A program made the translations under genes and the position numbers. A DNA stretch of 64,000 bases from DATCHW01 sp036508135 (lineage in GTDB: Bacteria > Bacteroidota > Ignavibacteria > Tepidaquicellales > Tepidaquicellaceae): contig DATCHW010000013.1 in the NCBI GenBank assembly GCA_036508135.1, positions 33,284 through 97,283 of the forward strand, given 5' to 3'. Positions 55,295 through 64,000 of the stretch are shown piece after piece. The number at the start of each line of letters is the position of its first letter. Position 1 is the stretch's first letter. The notes under the pieces are model-generated. The model saw only the letters and a program-made list of their open reading frames with translations, ran no database searches and was not told the origin of the DNA.

Positions 55295-55698
55295 AATTAG
55301 ATTTTCCTTAATATTGCTTTATGGAAAAGATAATGAAAATAATGAAAACAAATTGAGGAAAAATGAGGACTTTGTTTATAAATACATCTGAATTTGCAAC
55401 CAACACCTCTGTCTTCCAACTAAAGAAATTGCAACTGAAAAATACTAAATGCAGGATAAAAATACTCCTTTTCAAAGCAAAACCGCCCAAAAGAGTAAAT
55501 TAAATACCTTGAAACACAAAAACAAAAACTCAAATTTATTAAAACTCTCTCGGGTGATTGGAGCGACCCCGCAACAAAAATAGCACCATAGCAATATTAA
55601 TTATTCGGGTGCAGTCAGGTATCGAAGATATTGAAAACCCGGCTAGTAGGGCGCCTAGGAGTGAGTTTCCACTTAACTGGATTCTTAGCAAGGGAGCC
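55295..55698. other. intergenic; AT-rich part and a GC-richer unexplained segment
   Basis: 55295-55545 is the AT-rich promoter side of ppk1. 55550-55698 is clearly richer in G and C and reads with RNA-like short complementary blocks (for example GGGTGCAG, AACCCGG, GGGCGCC). No protein motif. It might be a fragment of a structured RNA or group II intron, but this is weak. Confidence 0.35.
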
Positions 55699-55842
55699 CT
55701 GTGTGAGAATAAGAAAATTACCCCGTCGTTTACGACGGGGATGGCTAAACCGCCACATATTTGGGTTGGAAATCCCGATGCTCTATATCGGGACTTTAGC
55801 CCAAATTACTTTAAAGATATTTTGTGTTTTCACACAATCTCC
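55699..55842. repeat. MITE-like element, copy B with nested insertion
   Basis: Reverse-complement relative of 12042-12150: CTGTGTGAGAATAAG at one end, TTTTCACACAA at the other, CCCCGTCGTTTACGACGGGG inside. Compared with copy A it contains extra sequence including the palindrome CCCGATGCTCTATATCGGG (about 55769-55788), a separate repeat family that inserted into it. Confidence 0.75.
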
Positions 55843-55942
55843 AAATAAAGGTAAAAAGAATACTGAAGATAACACCATAAAAAAGACAAATACTGACGTA
55901 AAAACAAATAAAGAAAACAAAGAAACGAAGAAAAATAAATAA
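55841..55942 (+). pseudogene. fossil 3' tail of a paralogue of the giant beta-helix gene
   Basis: In frame it encodes PNKGKKNTEDNTIKKTNTDV and a Lys/Thr/Asn end, matching the C-terminal tail of the 56181 gene (PNKGKKNTEE ... KKTNTDVKTN ... ETKKNK) in order and at DNA level (62940-63057), including ATAACTTTTAA after the stop. The body of the gene is gone; a MITE-like element abuts the tail directly. Confidence 0.7.
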
Positions 55943-56180
55943 CTTTTAACCGGAGTTAATATTCACGTAAAATTGTGAAATTTTTCCTACTTTGATGTTA
56001 CTATAAATGGGTATTTGAATTATAAAAAATATAATTTATATTGTTATTGCTTTTAAATAAACTAGTTATAAATAACAGTGAATAATTTATAAAAATGCTT
56101 TATTGTATAATAAAAGATTTTCCATTCGCAAATTTTAATTTACTCTTCTTTCAAAACATTTTTAACAATTAACAATCTTT

Positions 56181-59100
56181 ATGAAAAAATTAATTACAAT
56201 CTTTTTCGCAATGGCTATTGTAGCCATTATGTTTGTGCAGAGTTCTTATGCACAATTAACGGGAACAAAAACTATTCCCGGGGATTACGCAACAATTACG
56301 CTTGCCGTAACCGCCCTTAATACACAGGGCGTGGGAACGGGAGGCGTAATTTTTAATATAGCAGCCGGATACACGGAAACAAATTACAATATTGTATTGA
56401 CGTGTGCTACCAATCCCCCGGATGCTTCCAAACCTATAGTGTTCCAGAAATCAGGTACAGGTGCAAACCCTCTTATAACTGCCGGAATAGGAACATCTCT
56501 TACGGTTGACGGAATTATAATATTAAATGGTGTACAATATGTCACTTTTGACGGGATTGACTTGCAGGAAAATCCTGCGAACATAACCCCGACTACACAA
56601 ATGGAATGGGGATATGCTCTGGTAAAACAAAGTGCCATTCTTGCTTGCCAAAATGTTACTATTAAAAATTGTACTGTAACTTTAAATAAAACGAACACGG
56701 TTTCTGTCGGTATTTATTCCGGTAACCATATTGCTACGGTGACAACCGCGTTAACTGTTACTCAGTTTATGGGAACGGCATCTTATAATAAATTTTATAA
56801 TAATACTGTTCAAAATTGTTATTTAGGCTATAGTATTTCAGGTTATACTGCTCTTTCACCGTATGACCTTTACGACCATGGAAATGAAATCGGAACTGTC
56901 AGCGGAGGAAGAAGTCAGGTATTGAACTTCGGAGGTGCTGCCGTTACCGCATACGGAATTTTCGGGATATACCAGAACGGCATGAAAATTTTTAATACAA
57001 ATGTTAATAGTACAGGCGGTACGAGCTCTACAGTAGCATTGTACGGTATTTATACTTCTACAGGAAGTAACTCGAATGTTGATATTTACGGGGATACTGT
57101 AAAGGTTGTAAGGGGCGCAGGAACTTCATATTCTTTATACGGAATTTATAATACTTTCGGCGCAACAGGTCAGGGAAATATAGTGAACATATATAATAAT
57201 GTGATAAAAGACTGCATCGACTCGACCGCAACATCTGCATATTTTTATGGTCTCACTATCGGCGGTACAGCAACAACTATTAATGTTAATAATAACAAGA
57301 TAATAAATAACACACTGCCCGGTACAGGATCATTTTATGGTATTTATCTGGCGGCTTCGAGTTCGGCTAATATGCTCGTGACGAATATAAATAATAATGA
57401 AGTCAGCGGTAACACAAAAACGGGAATTTCGGGTTCTTTATATATGTGTTATACTTCGAGCACTAATCAGATGATTAATTTCTACAGCAACCTTCTTTAC
57501 AATAACAATGCAACTCTTTCTTCAGGCACGATGTATGGTTATTATGACAATGCCAGTGGTTACGGTGAAAATATATATAATAATCAGGTATATAATTCGA
57601 CAAACGGAGCAGGTGATTTAATTGCATTTTTCGTCAGCACAGGATCCGGACCAACCAATAAAAGTGTTTACGGTAATACAATTTATGGTTTAACAGGTTC
57701 GGCTACAGTTGGAGGTATCTATTTAAACTACGGAACAAGTAGTTCCATTTATAATAATAATATTTATAACCTTACAAGTAATAATACTACTCTTGTTCCG
57801 GCTGTATATGGAATTCAACTCGGAACAAGTGTAAATATTAATAATAATATATATAATAATTTTATTTCTGATTTAAAAACTCCGGCAAGCACGAGTACGG
57901 GTGCTATATACGGAATGTTGATTGCAGGTCCATCTGCGGCATGTAATATTAATGTGTATTATAATACTATATATTTAAATGCTGTAAGCAGTTCTGTATC
58001 AACGTTTGGCACTGCAGGAGTTGCATATACCAATACAACTGCGGCGGCAAATTTAGATTTCAGGAATAATATAGTAATAAATAATTCGACACCCGGACCT
58101 ACGGGGGGTAATACGGTTGCTTTATTAAGGGCAACAGCAACTTTATCTAACTACAATTTATTATCGGGAAACAACTGCCTTTATGCAGGAGCACCCGCCC
58201 CAAACCGGTTAATTCATTACGACGGAACGAATTCAGACTTAACAATTCAGAATTTCAAGGATAGGATGTCGCCGATGGAGCAAGCCTCATTTACAGAACT
58301 ACCTCCATTCGTAAACATTGCAACCACTCCGTATGACCTTCATATGCAAGCATTAGTTGCAACACAGGTAGAAAAAGGAGGTCAGCCTGTATCAGTAACT
58401 ACTGACTACGACGGTCAAACGAGAAGCGTTACATTCCCTGACGCAGGAGCTGACGAATTTTCCGGAACAATGAATGATATTGCTTCACCAAATATTCAAT
58501 ATGCACTGCTGACAAACGGAGGTACTGCATCACCGAGGATACTAAGTTCTTTTGCAAAGATAACAGACCCGTCGGGAATTAATACTACTGCGGGTACGAA
58601 ACCGAGAATTTATTACAAAAAAACAACGAACACTAATACTTATAATGATAATACATCTGTTACGGACGGTTGGAAATATACAGAAGCAACAAATGCTGCA
58701 TCACCGTTTGATTTTTCTATTAATTACAGTCTATTATTGGGCGGAAGTGTTGCTGCGGGTGATACAATACAATACTTTGTTGTAACACAGGATTTAAACG
58801 GAACTCCGAGAGTCGGATTGAATGCGGGAGCCTTCACCACTCAGCCGGCGAGCGTTAGTTTAGCGGCTGCTAATTTCCCGCTGACGGGGACTATTAACCG
58901 TTATACAATTTCAAGTAGTGTACTTACGGGAATAATTAACGTAGGTACTACAGAATCGATTACTTCGTTAACGAATGCGGGCGGTCTTTTTCAGACAATT
59001 AAAAACGGAGTGCTTTCCGGGAATTTGACTGTTAACATAACTTCAGATTTAACGACTGAACTTGGCACATTTGCGTTAAGCCAGTGGGCTGAAGTAGGAG

Positions 59101-62100
59101 CGGGCGGTTATACTGTTACAATTCAACCGAGCGCAGCAACTTTAAGAACTATTTCAGGAAACGTGGCAAACGGACTCATTCGGCTTGATACTGCGAAAAG
59201 AGTTGTTATAGACGGTCGTTTCGGAGGAAGCGGAAATTATCTTCTATTCAGGAATCAAAGTGCTTCCTACCCGGGAGTTCAATTTTTAGACGATGCTCAG
59301 AATAATGTGCTAAGAAACTGTATAATTGAAAGTATAAACACGAGCACAACTTCAGGAGCTGTTGTTATTGGAACGACTACGGGTACATTAGGTAATGATA
59401 ATAATTTAATAACTTACAACGAAATCAGAAACAGGACTGATACTGTGAATTACTATGCGATTGGGATATATTGCGCTGGTACAATTGCAAATCTTCCGCA
59501 GTATAATAACAATTGCACAATATCAAATAACAATATACACGACTTCTTTGTAGACGGCGGAGCAACGCAAGGCGGTATTTATGTTATAACAGGAAATTCC
59601 GGATTTAATATTGATTCAAACAGTATTTATCAAACTACTACCAGGTCGATATCTGTCTCAACTACAACATTATTCTGGGGAATTACAATTAATAATTCAT
59701 CTACAGTTGCGGCGAACGGAAACTTTAATGTACGGAATAATTATGTCGGAGGTTCGGCACCGCAATGCGGAGGAACGCCATGGAAAGATACTGTTTCGAG
59801 TACGACACAGACATATATATTTAGGGGAATCGCGATAATTACGGGTCAAATACCGAACACTGTATCGGGTAATACAATTGCAAATTTTGATTTGACAACT
59901 AATACACCCGCAGGAAGTACCGTTGTTTTTTTGGGAGTAGGAACAGGACAGGGTATTACAAACTTAACTAATAACACAGTCGGCTCAATTACCGGCAATG
60001 ACAACATTAAATATACTGTTAATGGCACCGCTGCTGGTTATTCAGTTATCAGGGGAGTTGCACTTGGAGCTTTCACTTCAACAGTGTGGGGCGGTAATAA
60101 TGATAATAATAAGGTCGGTTCGATTACAATAGGCGGAACTGCAAGTGTTGGAGGTGGCTGGTTTGAAGGTATATCGATTCAGGGTTCGGCTGGTCTTGTG
60201 GGTAACGTATCAATGTCTAATAACATTATAGGAAGTACGACCACTCCGAATAGTATTCGCATGACGTATACTGCTGGTGGTACTAACTTGCGTTGTATTG
60301 CTGTTTTTCCTGTAACAGGATATGATATTACTTTAAACAACAATACTGTACAAAATATTACGGATTCAAGCAGTAGTGCATCTTCCGGGATATTTGGTAT
60401 ATTAAGCAATTCCACAGGTGTACTAAGAAATGTAATAACAAACAATACATTTTCCGATATAAGGTCAAATACTACCGGACCGTATATAAATGATATGTCA
60501 GGTATATATATCTCTACACTTTCGACAAATAATTTGGTGTCAGGCAACACAATTAAGAACTTAACGCTATCGAATACGGGTGCGTTTAATACCGGCTTTG
60601 AAGCGATATTGACACTGACAAATAATTATTCAGGCGGTACTATAGAAAAGAATAAAATTTATAATATCAATAATCTTTCTACGGGCACTTCGCCGTCTGC
60701 TTTTGGTATTTACCATTATAACGGGGCTGATTGGAGGCTAATAAATAATATGATAACGATGACTAACGGTGAAGCTACGGATGTATTTACAAATGTTGCA
60801 ATGAATAATTTTAATAATCGTATAAATATACCGGACGAAGACCATACATACCGTAATGTTTTAGCAGGATATGAAGTTCCTTCGAACTATAATCCTCAGT
60901 CAGAAAAGCAAACTGATATAACAGAGAATATTACGAAGCTTGAGGATGTACATATTGTAAACGAAGAGTTGACTAAGAAAGGAAAAGTTGAACTTAATGC
61001 ACCTCTTTCAACGAGCAATATGCAGATGATTGGAATTTTAGATGCATCATCCGGCGGAACTAAATCGCTTTATTATAATTCAATTTATATCGGTGGTTCT
61101 GCCCCCGCCGGTACTTCAAATAGTTATTGCTTCCTTAAAGGCGGAACCGGTAGTGTGATATTGAGAAATAATTTATTATACAACAACCGTACAAGTTTAG
61201 GAAGAAATTATGCAATAGGAAATACAGCTACTATACTTACTCAAGGATGGAATAACACTTCATCTAATTATAATGCATTTGTTGTTCCTGATACAACATA
61301 TATAGGTGAGTGGGGTACGGGAAATGGCGTGACTCCAACCGGCTGGAGGTCAGCGTCGCTCGGTGATAATCTAACTCAAAATGCTTCAACGACAGTTATA
61401 CCTGCGGCAAATTTATTCCGTAGTATCGCGAACGGTAACTTGAATATAGATTCTACACAGATCTATTCGATGTTTATTTATAAAAAAGGTATAGGAATAG
61501 CGGGTATTGCTACTGACTTTAACGGAAATCCGAGGAGTACCTCCGGTTCAACATGCATCGGTGCAGACGAATTTTTATATAATTTGCTGGTTACAAAAAA
61601 TAACTTTGCAGGTGTAATTCCTCAATATATGACATCAGGAACATCAACAAGATTACCTGTTGCATTTTACGCAACAGTCAGCGGATTAGCACCGGGAAAA
61701 ACTTACCGTTACTTTAATATGGCAGCAGGCTTCGGAGATATAGGTACTACAGCTCCCGGTGCCGGTGTTTTAATGTTGATAAATACAAATACACAAATTT
61801 TTACGTATTCTAGTTTGGGTAGTTTAACTACAGCGGGACAATATGAAACTTTTGTAGCAAACGGATCGGGAAATTATTCCGGTTGGTTTGCATTTTTAAA
61901 CTCAGGTAACGTTAGATTCACAGCAGGAAAATATGTAATGCCATCAATTGTAATCGGCGACTCTGTCGGAACGACGCTTGCAAGATATGCAATGAATGAC
62001 TCAATTTTTGTGCTCGGATTCTCAACTTCGGCGGGTTCTCCAAATGGTACCGGTATTTACGGGATTTCATCAGCAGTTCCGAAAAACTTTGTAGCACTTT

Positions 62101-63050
62101 ATGATAACACATCGGGTACGGGAAGACCGTTATCACAAACTTACGTTGAAAGCGAAGGTGATACTGTGCCAAGTGTCGTACAGTTTTATGCTGACAGCGT
62201 AAATGCAAGAAACGGAAGATGGGGAACTATAATTCCAAATGCGTTGCCAAATGGTGTTCGAAGAGTGGAGCAAAGGGCATTATCCACAGGTTCTTTAGTA
62301 TCATTCAATTCAGATGCGGATGGATTATGGCCCAGCGGAGCAAATACAGTAAATCCAGCGGGAGGTACAACCCCGATTGTTCTTACAATGGCTGATGCAC
62401 CGCTGCAATTCATGTCAGTTAACCTGAAGGTTTACCTTGAAGGGTTCTGGAACGGAGCAACACAGGTTTCGGATACTTGCAAAATTTATCTTGCAAATTC
62501 CACAACTCCATTTGCATTCGTAGACAGCACTACGGTTGTACTTTCAACATCAGGTACGGCAGTACCTATATTTACTAAAGCAGGAAATGGAAACTATTAT
62601 ATCGTAGTTAAACACCGCAATCACCTTGAGACCTGGAGCAAGTTAGCCCAGTCATTTGTAATGAACGTGGCAGTAAACTATGACTTTACAACAGCAGCAA
62701 ATCAGGCATTCGGAGACAATATGAAACAAGTCGGAAGTGTATGGGTATTATACGGAGGAGATGCTAATCAGGATGGTCAGATCGGTGCTACTGACGTACC
62801 AATATTCATTTTTCAGTTCGGAACACAAGGATACTTAAGTTGTGACTTTAACGGAGACGGGGATGTGAATGCAACTGACATTCCTATATTCCGTAGCAAC
62901 TTCGGATTAACCAAGGCAGTTCCGGCATTATTTGATAATCCAAATAAAGGTAAGAAGAATACTGAAGAAATTATGATTAAAAAGACTAATACTGACGTAA
63001 AGACTAATACTGATGTAAAGACTAATAAAGAAACGAAGAAAAATAAATAA
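56181..63050 (+). CDS. giant secreted beta-helix protein with C-terminal dockerin-like domain
   Basis: 2289 residues. Signal peptide MKKLITIFFAMAIVAIMFVQ (cleavage near SYAQ). Most of the body is Asn/Gly/Thr/Ser-rich parallel beta-helix coils (IYNNQVYNSTNGAG, ITNNTFSDIRSNTTG), in at least three stretches separated by beta-sandwich-like segments (about 760-930 and 1795-2190). The C-terminus has two dockerin-type Ca loops, DANQDGQIGATDVPIF and DFNGDGDVNATDIPIF, then a NTDVKTN-repeated Lys-rich tail instead of a T9SS sorting domain. Inferred: surface adhesin or polysaccharide-binding protein held by a cohesin-like partner. Confidence 0.87.
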   Translation: MKKLITIFFAMAIVAIMFVQSSYAQLTGTKTIPGDYATITLAVTALNTQGVGTGGVIFNIAAGYTETNYNIVLTCATNPPDASKPIVFQKSGTGANPLITAGIGTSLTVDGIIILNGVQYVTFDGIDLQENPANITPTTQMEWGYALVKQSAILACQNVTIKNCTVTLNKTNTVSVGIYSGNHIATVTTALTVTQFMGTASYNKFYNNTVQNCYLGYSISGYTALSPYDLYDHGNEIGTVSGGRSQVLNFGGAAVTAYGIFGIYQNGMKIFNTNVNSTGGTSSTVALYGIYTSTGSNSNVDIYGDTVKVVRGAGTSYSLYGIYNTFGATGQGNIVNIYNNVIKDCIDSTATSAYFYGLTIGGTATTINVNNNKIINNTLPGTGSFYGIYLAASSSANMLVTNINNNEVSGNTKTGISGSLYMCYTSSTNQMINFYSNLLYNNNATLSSGTMYGYYDNASGYGENIYNNQVYNSTNGAGDLIAFFVSTGSGPTNKSVYGNTIYGLTGSATVGGIYLNYGTSSSIYNNNIYNLTSNNTTLVPAVYGIQLGTSVNINNNIYNNFISDLKTPASTSTGAIYGMLIAGPSAACNINVYYNTIYLNAVSSSVSTFGTAGVAYTNTTAAANLDFRNNIVINNSTPGPTGGNTVALLRATATLSNYNLLSGNNCLYAGAPAPNRLIHYDGTNSDLTIQNFKDRMSPMEQASFTELPPFVNIATTPYDLHMQALVATQVEKGGQPVSVTTDYDGQTRSVTFPDAGADEFSGTMNDIASPNIQYALLTNGGTASPRILSSFAKITDPSGINTTAGTKPRIYYKKTTNTNTYNDNTSVTDGWKYTEATNAASPFDFSINYSLLLGGSVAAGDTIQYFVVTQDLNGTPRVGLNAGAFTTQPASVSLAAANFPLTGTINRYTISSSVLTGIINVGTTESITSLTNAGGLFQTIKNGVLSGNLTVNITSDLTTELGTFALSQWAEVGAGGYTVTIQPSAATLRTISGNVANGLIRLDTAKRVVIDGRFGGSGNYLLFRNQSASYPGVQFLDDAQNNVLRNCIIESINTSTTSGAVVIGTTTGTLGNDNNLITYNEIRNRTDTVNYYAIGIYCAGTIANLPQYNNNCTISNNNIHDFFVDGGATQGGIYVITGNSGFNIDSNSIYQTTTRSISVSTTTLFWGITINNSSTVAANGNFNVRNNYVGGSAPQCGGTPWKDTVSSTTQTYIFRGIAIITGQIPNTVSGNTIANFDLTTNTPAGSTVVFLGVGTGQGITNLTNNTVGSITGNDNIKYTVNGTAAGYSVIRGVALGAFTSTVWGGNNDNNKVGSITIGGTASVGGGWFEGISIQGSAGLVGNVSMSNNIIGSTTTPNSIRMTYTAGGTNLRCIAVFPVTGYDITLNNNTVQNITDSSSSASSGIFGILSNSTGVLRNVITNNTFSDIRSNTTGPYINDMSGIYISTLSTNNLVSGNTIKNLTLSNTGAFNTGFEAILTLTNNYSGGTIEKNKIYNINNLSTGTSPSAFGIYHYNGADWRLINNMITMTNGEATDVFTNVAMNNFNNRINIPDEDHTYRNVLAGYEVPSNYNPQSEKQTDITENITKLEDVHIVNEELTKKGKVELNAPLSTSNMQMIGILDASSGGTKSLYYNSIYIGGSAPAGTSNSYCFLKGGTGSVILRNNLLYNNRTSLGRNYAIGNTATILTQGWNNTSSNYNAFVVPDTTYIGEWGTGNGVTPTGWRSASLGDNLTQNASTTVIPAANLFRSIANGNLNIDSTQIYSMFIYKKGIGIAGIATDFNGNPRSTSGSTCIGADEFLYNLLVTKNNFAGVIPQYMTSGTSTRLPVAFYATVSGLAPGKTYRYFNMAAGFGDIGTTAPGAGVLMLINTNTQIFTYSSLGSLTTAGQYETFVANGSGNYSGWFAFLNSGNVRFTAGKYVMPSIVIGDSVGTTLARYAMNDSIFVLGFSTSAGSPNGTGIYGISSAVPKNFVALYDNTSGTGRPLSQTYVESEGDTVPSVVQFYADSVNARNGRWGTIIPNALPNGVRRVEQRALSTGSLVSFNSDADGLWPSGANTVNPAGGTTPIVLTMADAPLQFMSVNLKVYLEGFWNGATQVSDTCKIYLANSTTPFAFVDSTTVVLSTSGTAVPIFTKAGNGNYYIVVKHRNHLETWSKLAQSFVMNVAVNYDFTTAANQAFGDNMKQVGSVWVLYGGDANQDGQIGATDVPIFIFQFGTQGYLSCDFNGDGDVNATDIPIFRSNFGLTKAVPALFDNPNKGKKNTEEIMIKKTNTDVKTNTDVKTNKETKKNK

Positions 63051-63062
63051 CTTTTAAGTATT

Positions 63063-63098
63063 ATGCAGCCATTAGGCTTAAATGCAGAATGGCTGCAT
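63063..63098 (+). promoter_or_regulatory. hairpin between giant gene and cohesin-like gene
   Basis: ATGCAGCCATT pairs perfectly with AATGGCTGCAT over a 14-nt loop. No T-tract follows. It could stabilise the giant mRNA 3' end or limit read-through into the next gene. Confidence 0.5.
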
Positions 63099-63149
63099 AA
63101 CATAAAAATGATAAACCAAATTTTTAAAAATATTAATAAACAAAAAATC

Positions 63150-63977
63150 ATGAGAAAAATAATAATAACACTCATATTACTATTCGCTGTGTTTAATTTA
63201 TCATACTCACAGCAAAAAATGAGCTATTCACTGGATAATCCGAGGACATCCGGCGGATATTTTATGTATGACTTAAAGGTTACGGTATTAGCCGGACAGG
63301 TTTGGAATGTAGGGGCAGCAAATATCAGGGTCTCGTTTGTCTCCACTCCTCCGGGTGCTTTGACTGTAAAAGCTGATACTGCAGGTTCTGTCGTAAACGG
63401 GAATCCTAATATCAGTACCGGGAACTATTCTCTTTCAACTACCTCTGTATCAGGCGGAGCCGCTATAGGTCTGAACATCTTCACATTGATATCGAGCGGA
63501 TTCTATACGTTTACTCCGGGAACATACTTGCTCGGTACACTGAGATGGACAATTACTCCTCCGTTCACGAATGCACAGATGAGTTTCAGGAATCCCCCGA
63601 CTCAGTTTTCGAGCGTAATATATGACGGTACTACCCTGCTTGCATATAGTACAAACTTCACTACAACAGATCCGGGACCGACGAATGGAAACGGATTAAT
63701 TGCGGAGATTCCCAAGGAATACAATATGTACCAGAATTATCCGAATCCATTCAATCCTACAACGAAGATAAAATTTGATGTTCCGAAGTTATCTTATGTA
63801 ACTATGAAGATATACGACATAACCGGACACGAAGTAGCCACACTTGCGAATCAGCAGATGGAAGCAGGTGTGTTTGAGCTCAGTTGGGATGCAACAAACT
63901 ATGCAAGCGGAATTTACTTTTGCAGAATTACTGCGGGTGACTTTAAAAGCACCAAGAGTATGGTCTTGCTGAAATAA
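63150..63977 (+). CDS. T9SS sorting-domain protein with cohesin-like beta-sandwich
   Basis: About 275 residues. The frame is open from an ATG at 63063, but the ATG at 63150 gives a proper signal peptide (MRKIIITLILLFAVFNLSYS). The mature ~160 residues form an all-beta domain (MYDLKVTVLAGQVWNVGAAN, GTYLLGTLRWTI, AQMSFRNPP) resembling cohesin-type modules by pattern only. A T9SS type A sorting domain follows (QNYPNPFNPTTKIKFDVP) with no linker insert. It follows the dockerin-like giant gene by 100 nt, suggesting a receptor-ligand pair. Confidence 0.82.
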   Translation: MRKIIITLILLFAVFNLSYSQQKMSYSLDNPRTSGGYFMYDLKVTVLAGQVWNVGAANIRVSFVSTPPGALTVKADTAGSVVNGNPNISTGNYSLSTTSVSGGAAIGLNIFTLISSGFYTFTPGTYLLGTLRWTITPPFTNAQMSFRNPPTQFSSVIYDGTTLLAYSTNFTTTDPGPTNGNGLIAEIPKEYNMYQNYPNPFNPTTKIKFDVPKLSYVTMKIYDITGHEVATLANQQMEAGVFELSWDATNYASGIYFCRITAGDFKSTKSMVLLK

Positions 63978-64000
63978 AATAAGAGACCATAATCTGATTA

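Noticed and set aside
55631..55942. 103-codon open frame as a real gene
   Set aside because: Its first two thirds translate a repeat element and unassigned DNA; only the last third is homologous to the giant gene tail, so it is listed as a fossil.
1..64000. tRNA or rRNA genes
   Set aside because: No cloverleaf-like stretch with TTCGA-type T-loop and no rRNA-like conserved segment was seen on reading, though weak tRNAs could be missed by eye.

Overview
The window is AT-rich, densely coded bacterial chromosome. Twelve genes end in the same ~85-residue C-terminal block (QNYPNPFNP, then a KIKFDIP-like strand, an LLG-type turn, a GTYEVTFDGS-like strand and a terminal KxxLLK). This is the type A sorting signal of the type IX secretion system (T9SS). 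Together with a long IspG, a YdcF-like protein, UPF0173-ParA-ParB linkage and Atg22-like MFS, it points to the Bacteroidota/Ignavibacteriota side of the FCB group. An Ignavibacteria-like organism is my best guess; no rRNA or tRNA is present to settle it.

Layout. 1-11,400: tandem array of T9SS-exported beta-propeller proteins (seven CTD genes), often with 4-nt ATGA overlaps. 11,500-22,700: housekeeping genes (CoA-binding protein, mitochondrial-type citrate synthase, UPF0173-ParA-ParB-RidA, ribosomal protein S20, macrodomain, MscS, Der, ComM). 23,000-29,400: second T9SS array of four genes. 29,500-35,600: SirB1-like, MFS, NusB and YdcF-like on the minus strand; thymidylate kinase and a CtpA-type protease on the plus strand. 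35,800-41,900: accessory island on the minus strand with a radical-SAM-like DUF1848 protein, an Rsm22/METTL17-like methyltransferase, a Fic AMPylase with operator-like repeats, a free-standing RtcR-type CARF protein, an O-methyltransferase and a DUF433 antitoxin whose DUF5615 toxin has decayed. 42,100-55,300: TonB-dependent receptor, cold-shock protein, a five-gene operon (APC permease, CDP-alcohol phosphotransferase, nucleotidyltransferase, rhomboid, IspG), a repeat-framed DUF559 gene with one amber codon, and polyphosphate kinase. 56,200-64,000: a 2289-residue beta-helix protein ending in a dockerin-like pair of Ca-binding loops, then a cohesin-like T9SS protein.

The most unusual property is the density of small palindromic repeats. 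At least five families lie between genes and nest in one another. The same sequence types also occur in frame inside genes, repeatedly at one linker of the T9SS sorting domain and in two signal-peptide regions. This resembles Rickettsia palindromic elements, but is concentrated at permissive sites of secreted proteins. The second lead is the CARF / Fic / Rsm22-like / DUF1848 cluster, a possible signal-responsive stress or defence cassette with no CRISPR in sight.

All product names come from reading motifs and family resemblance by eye; no database search was possible.
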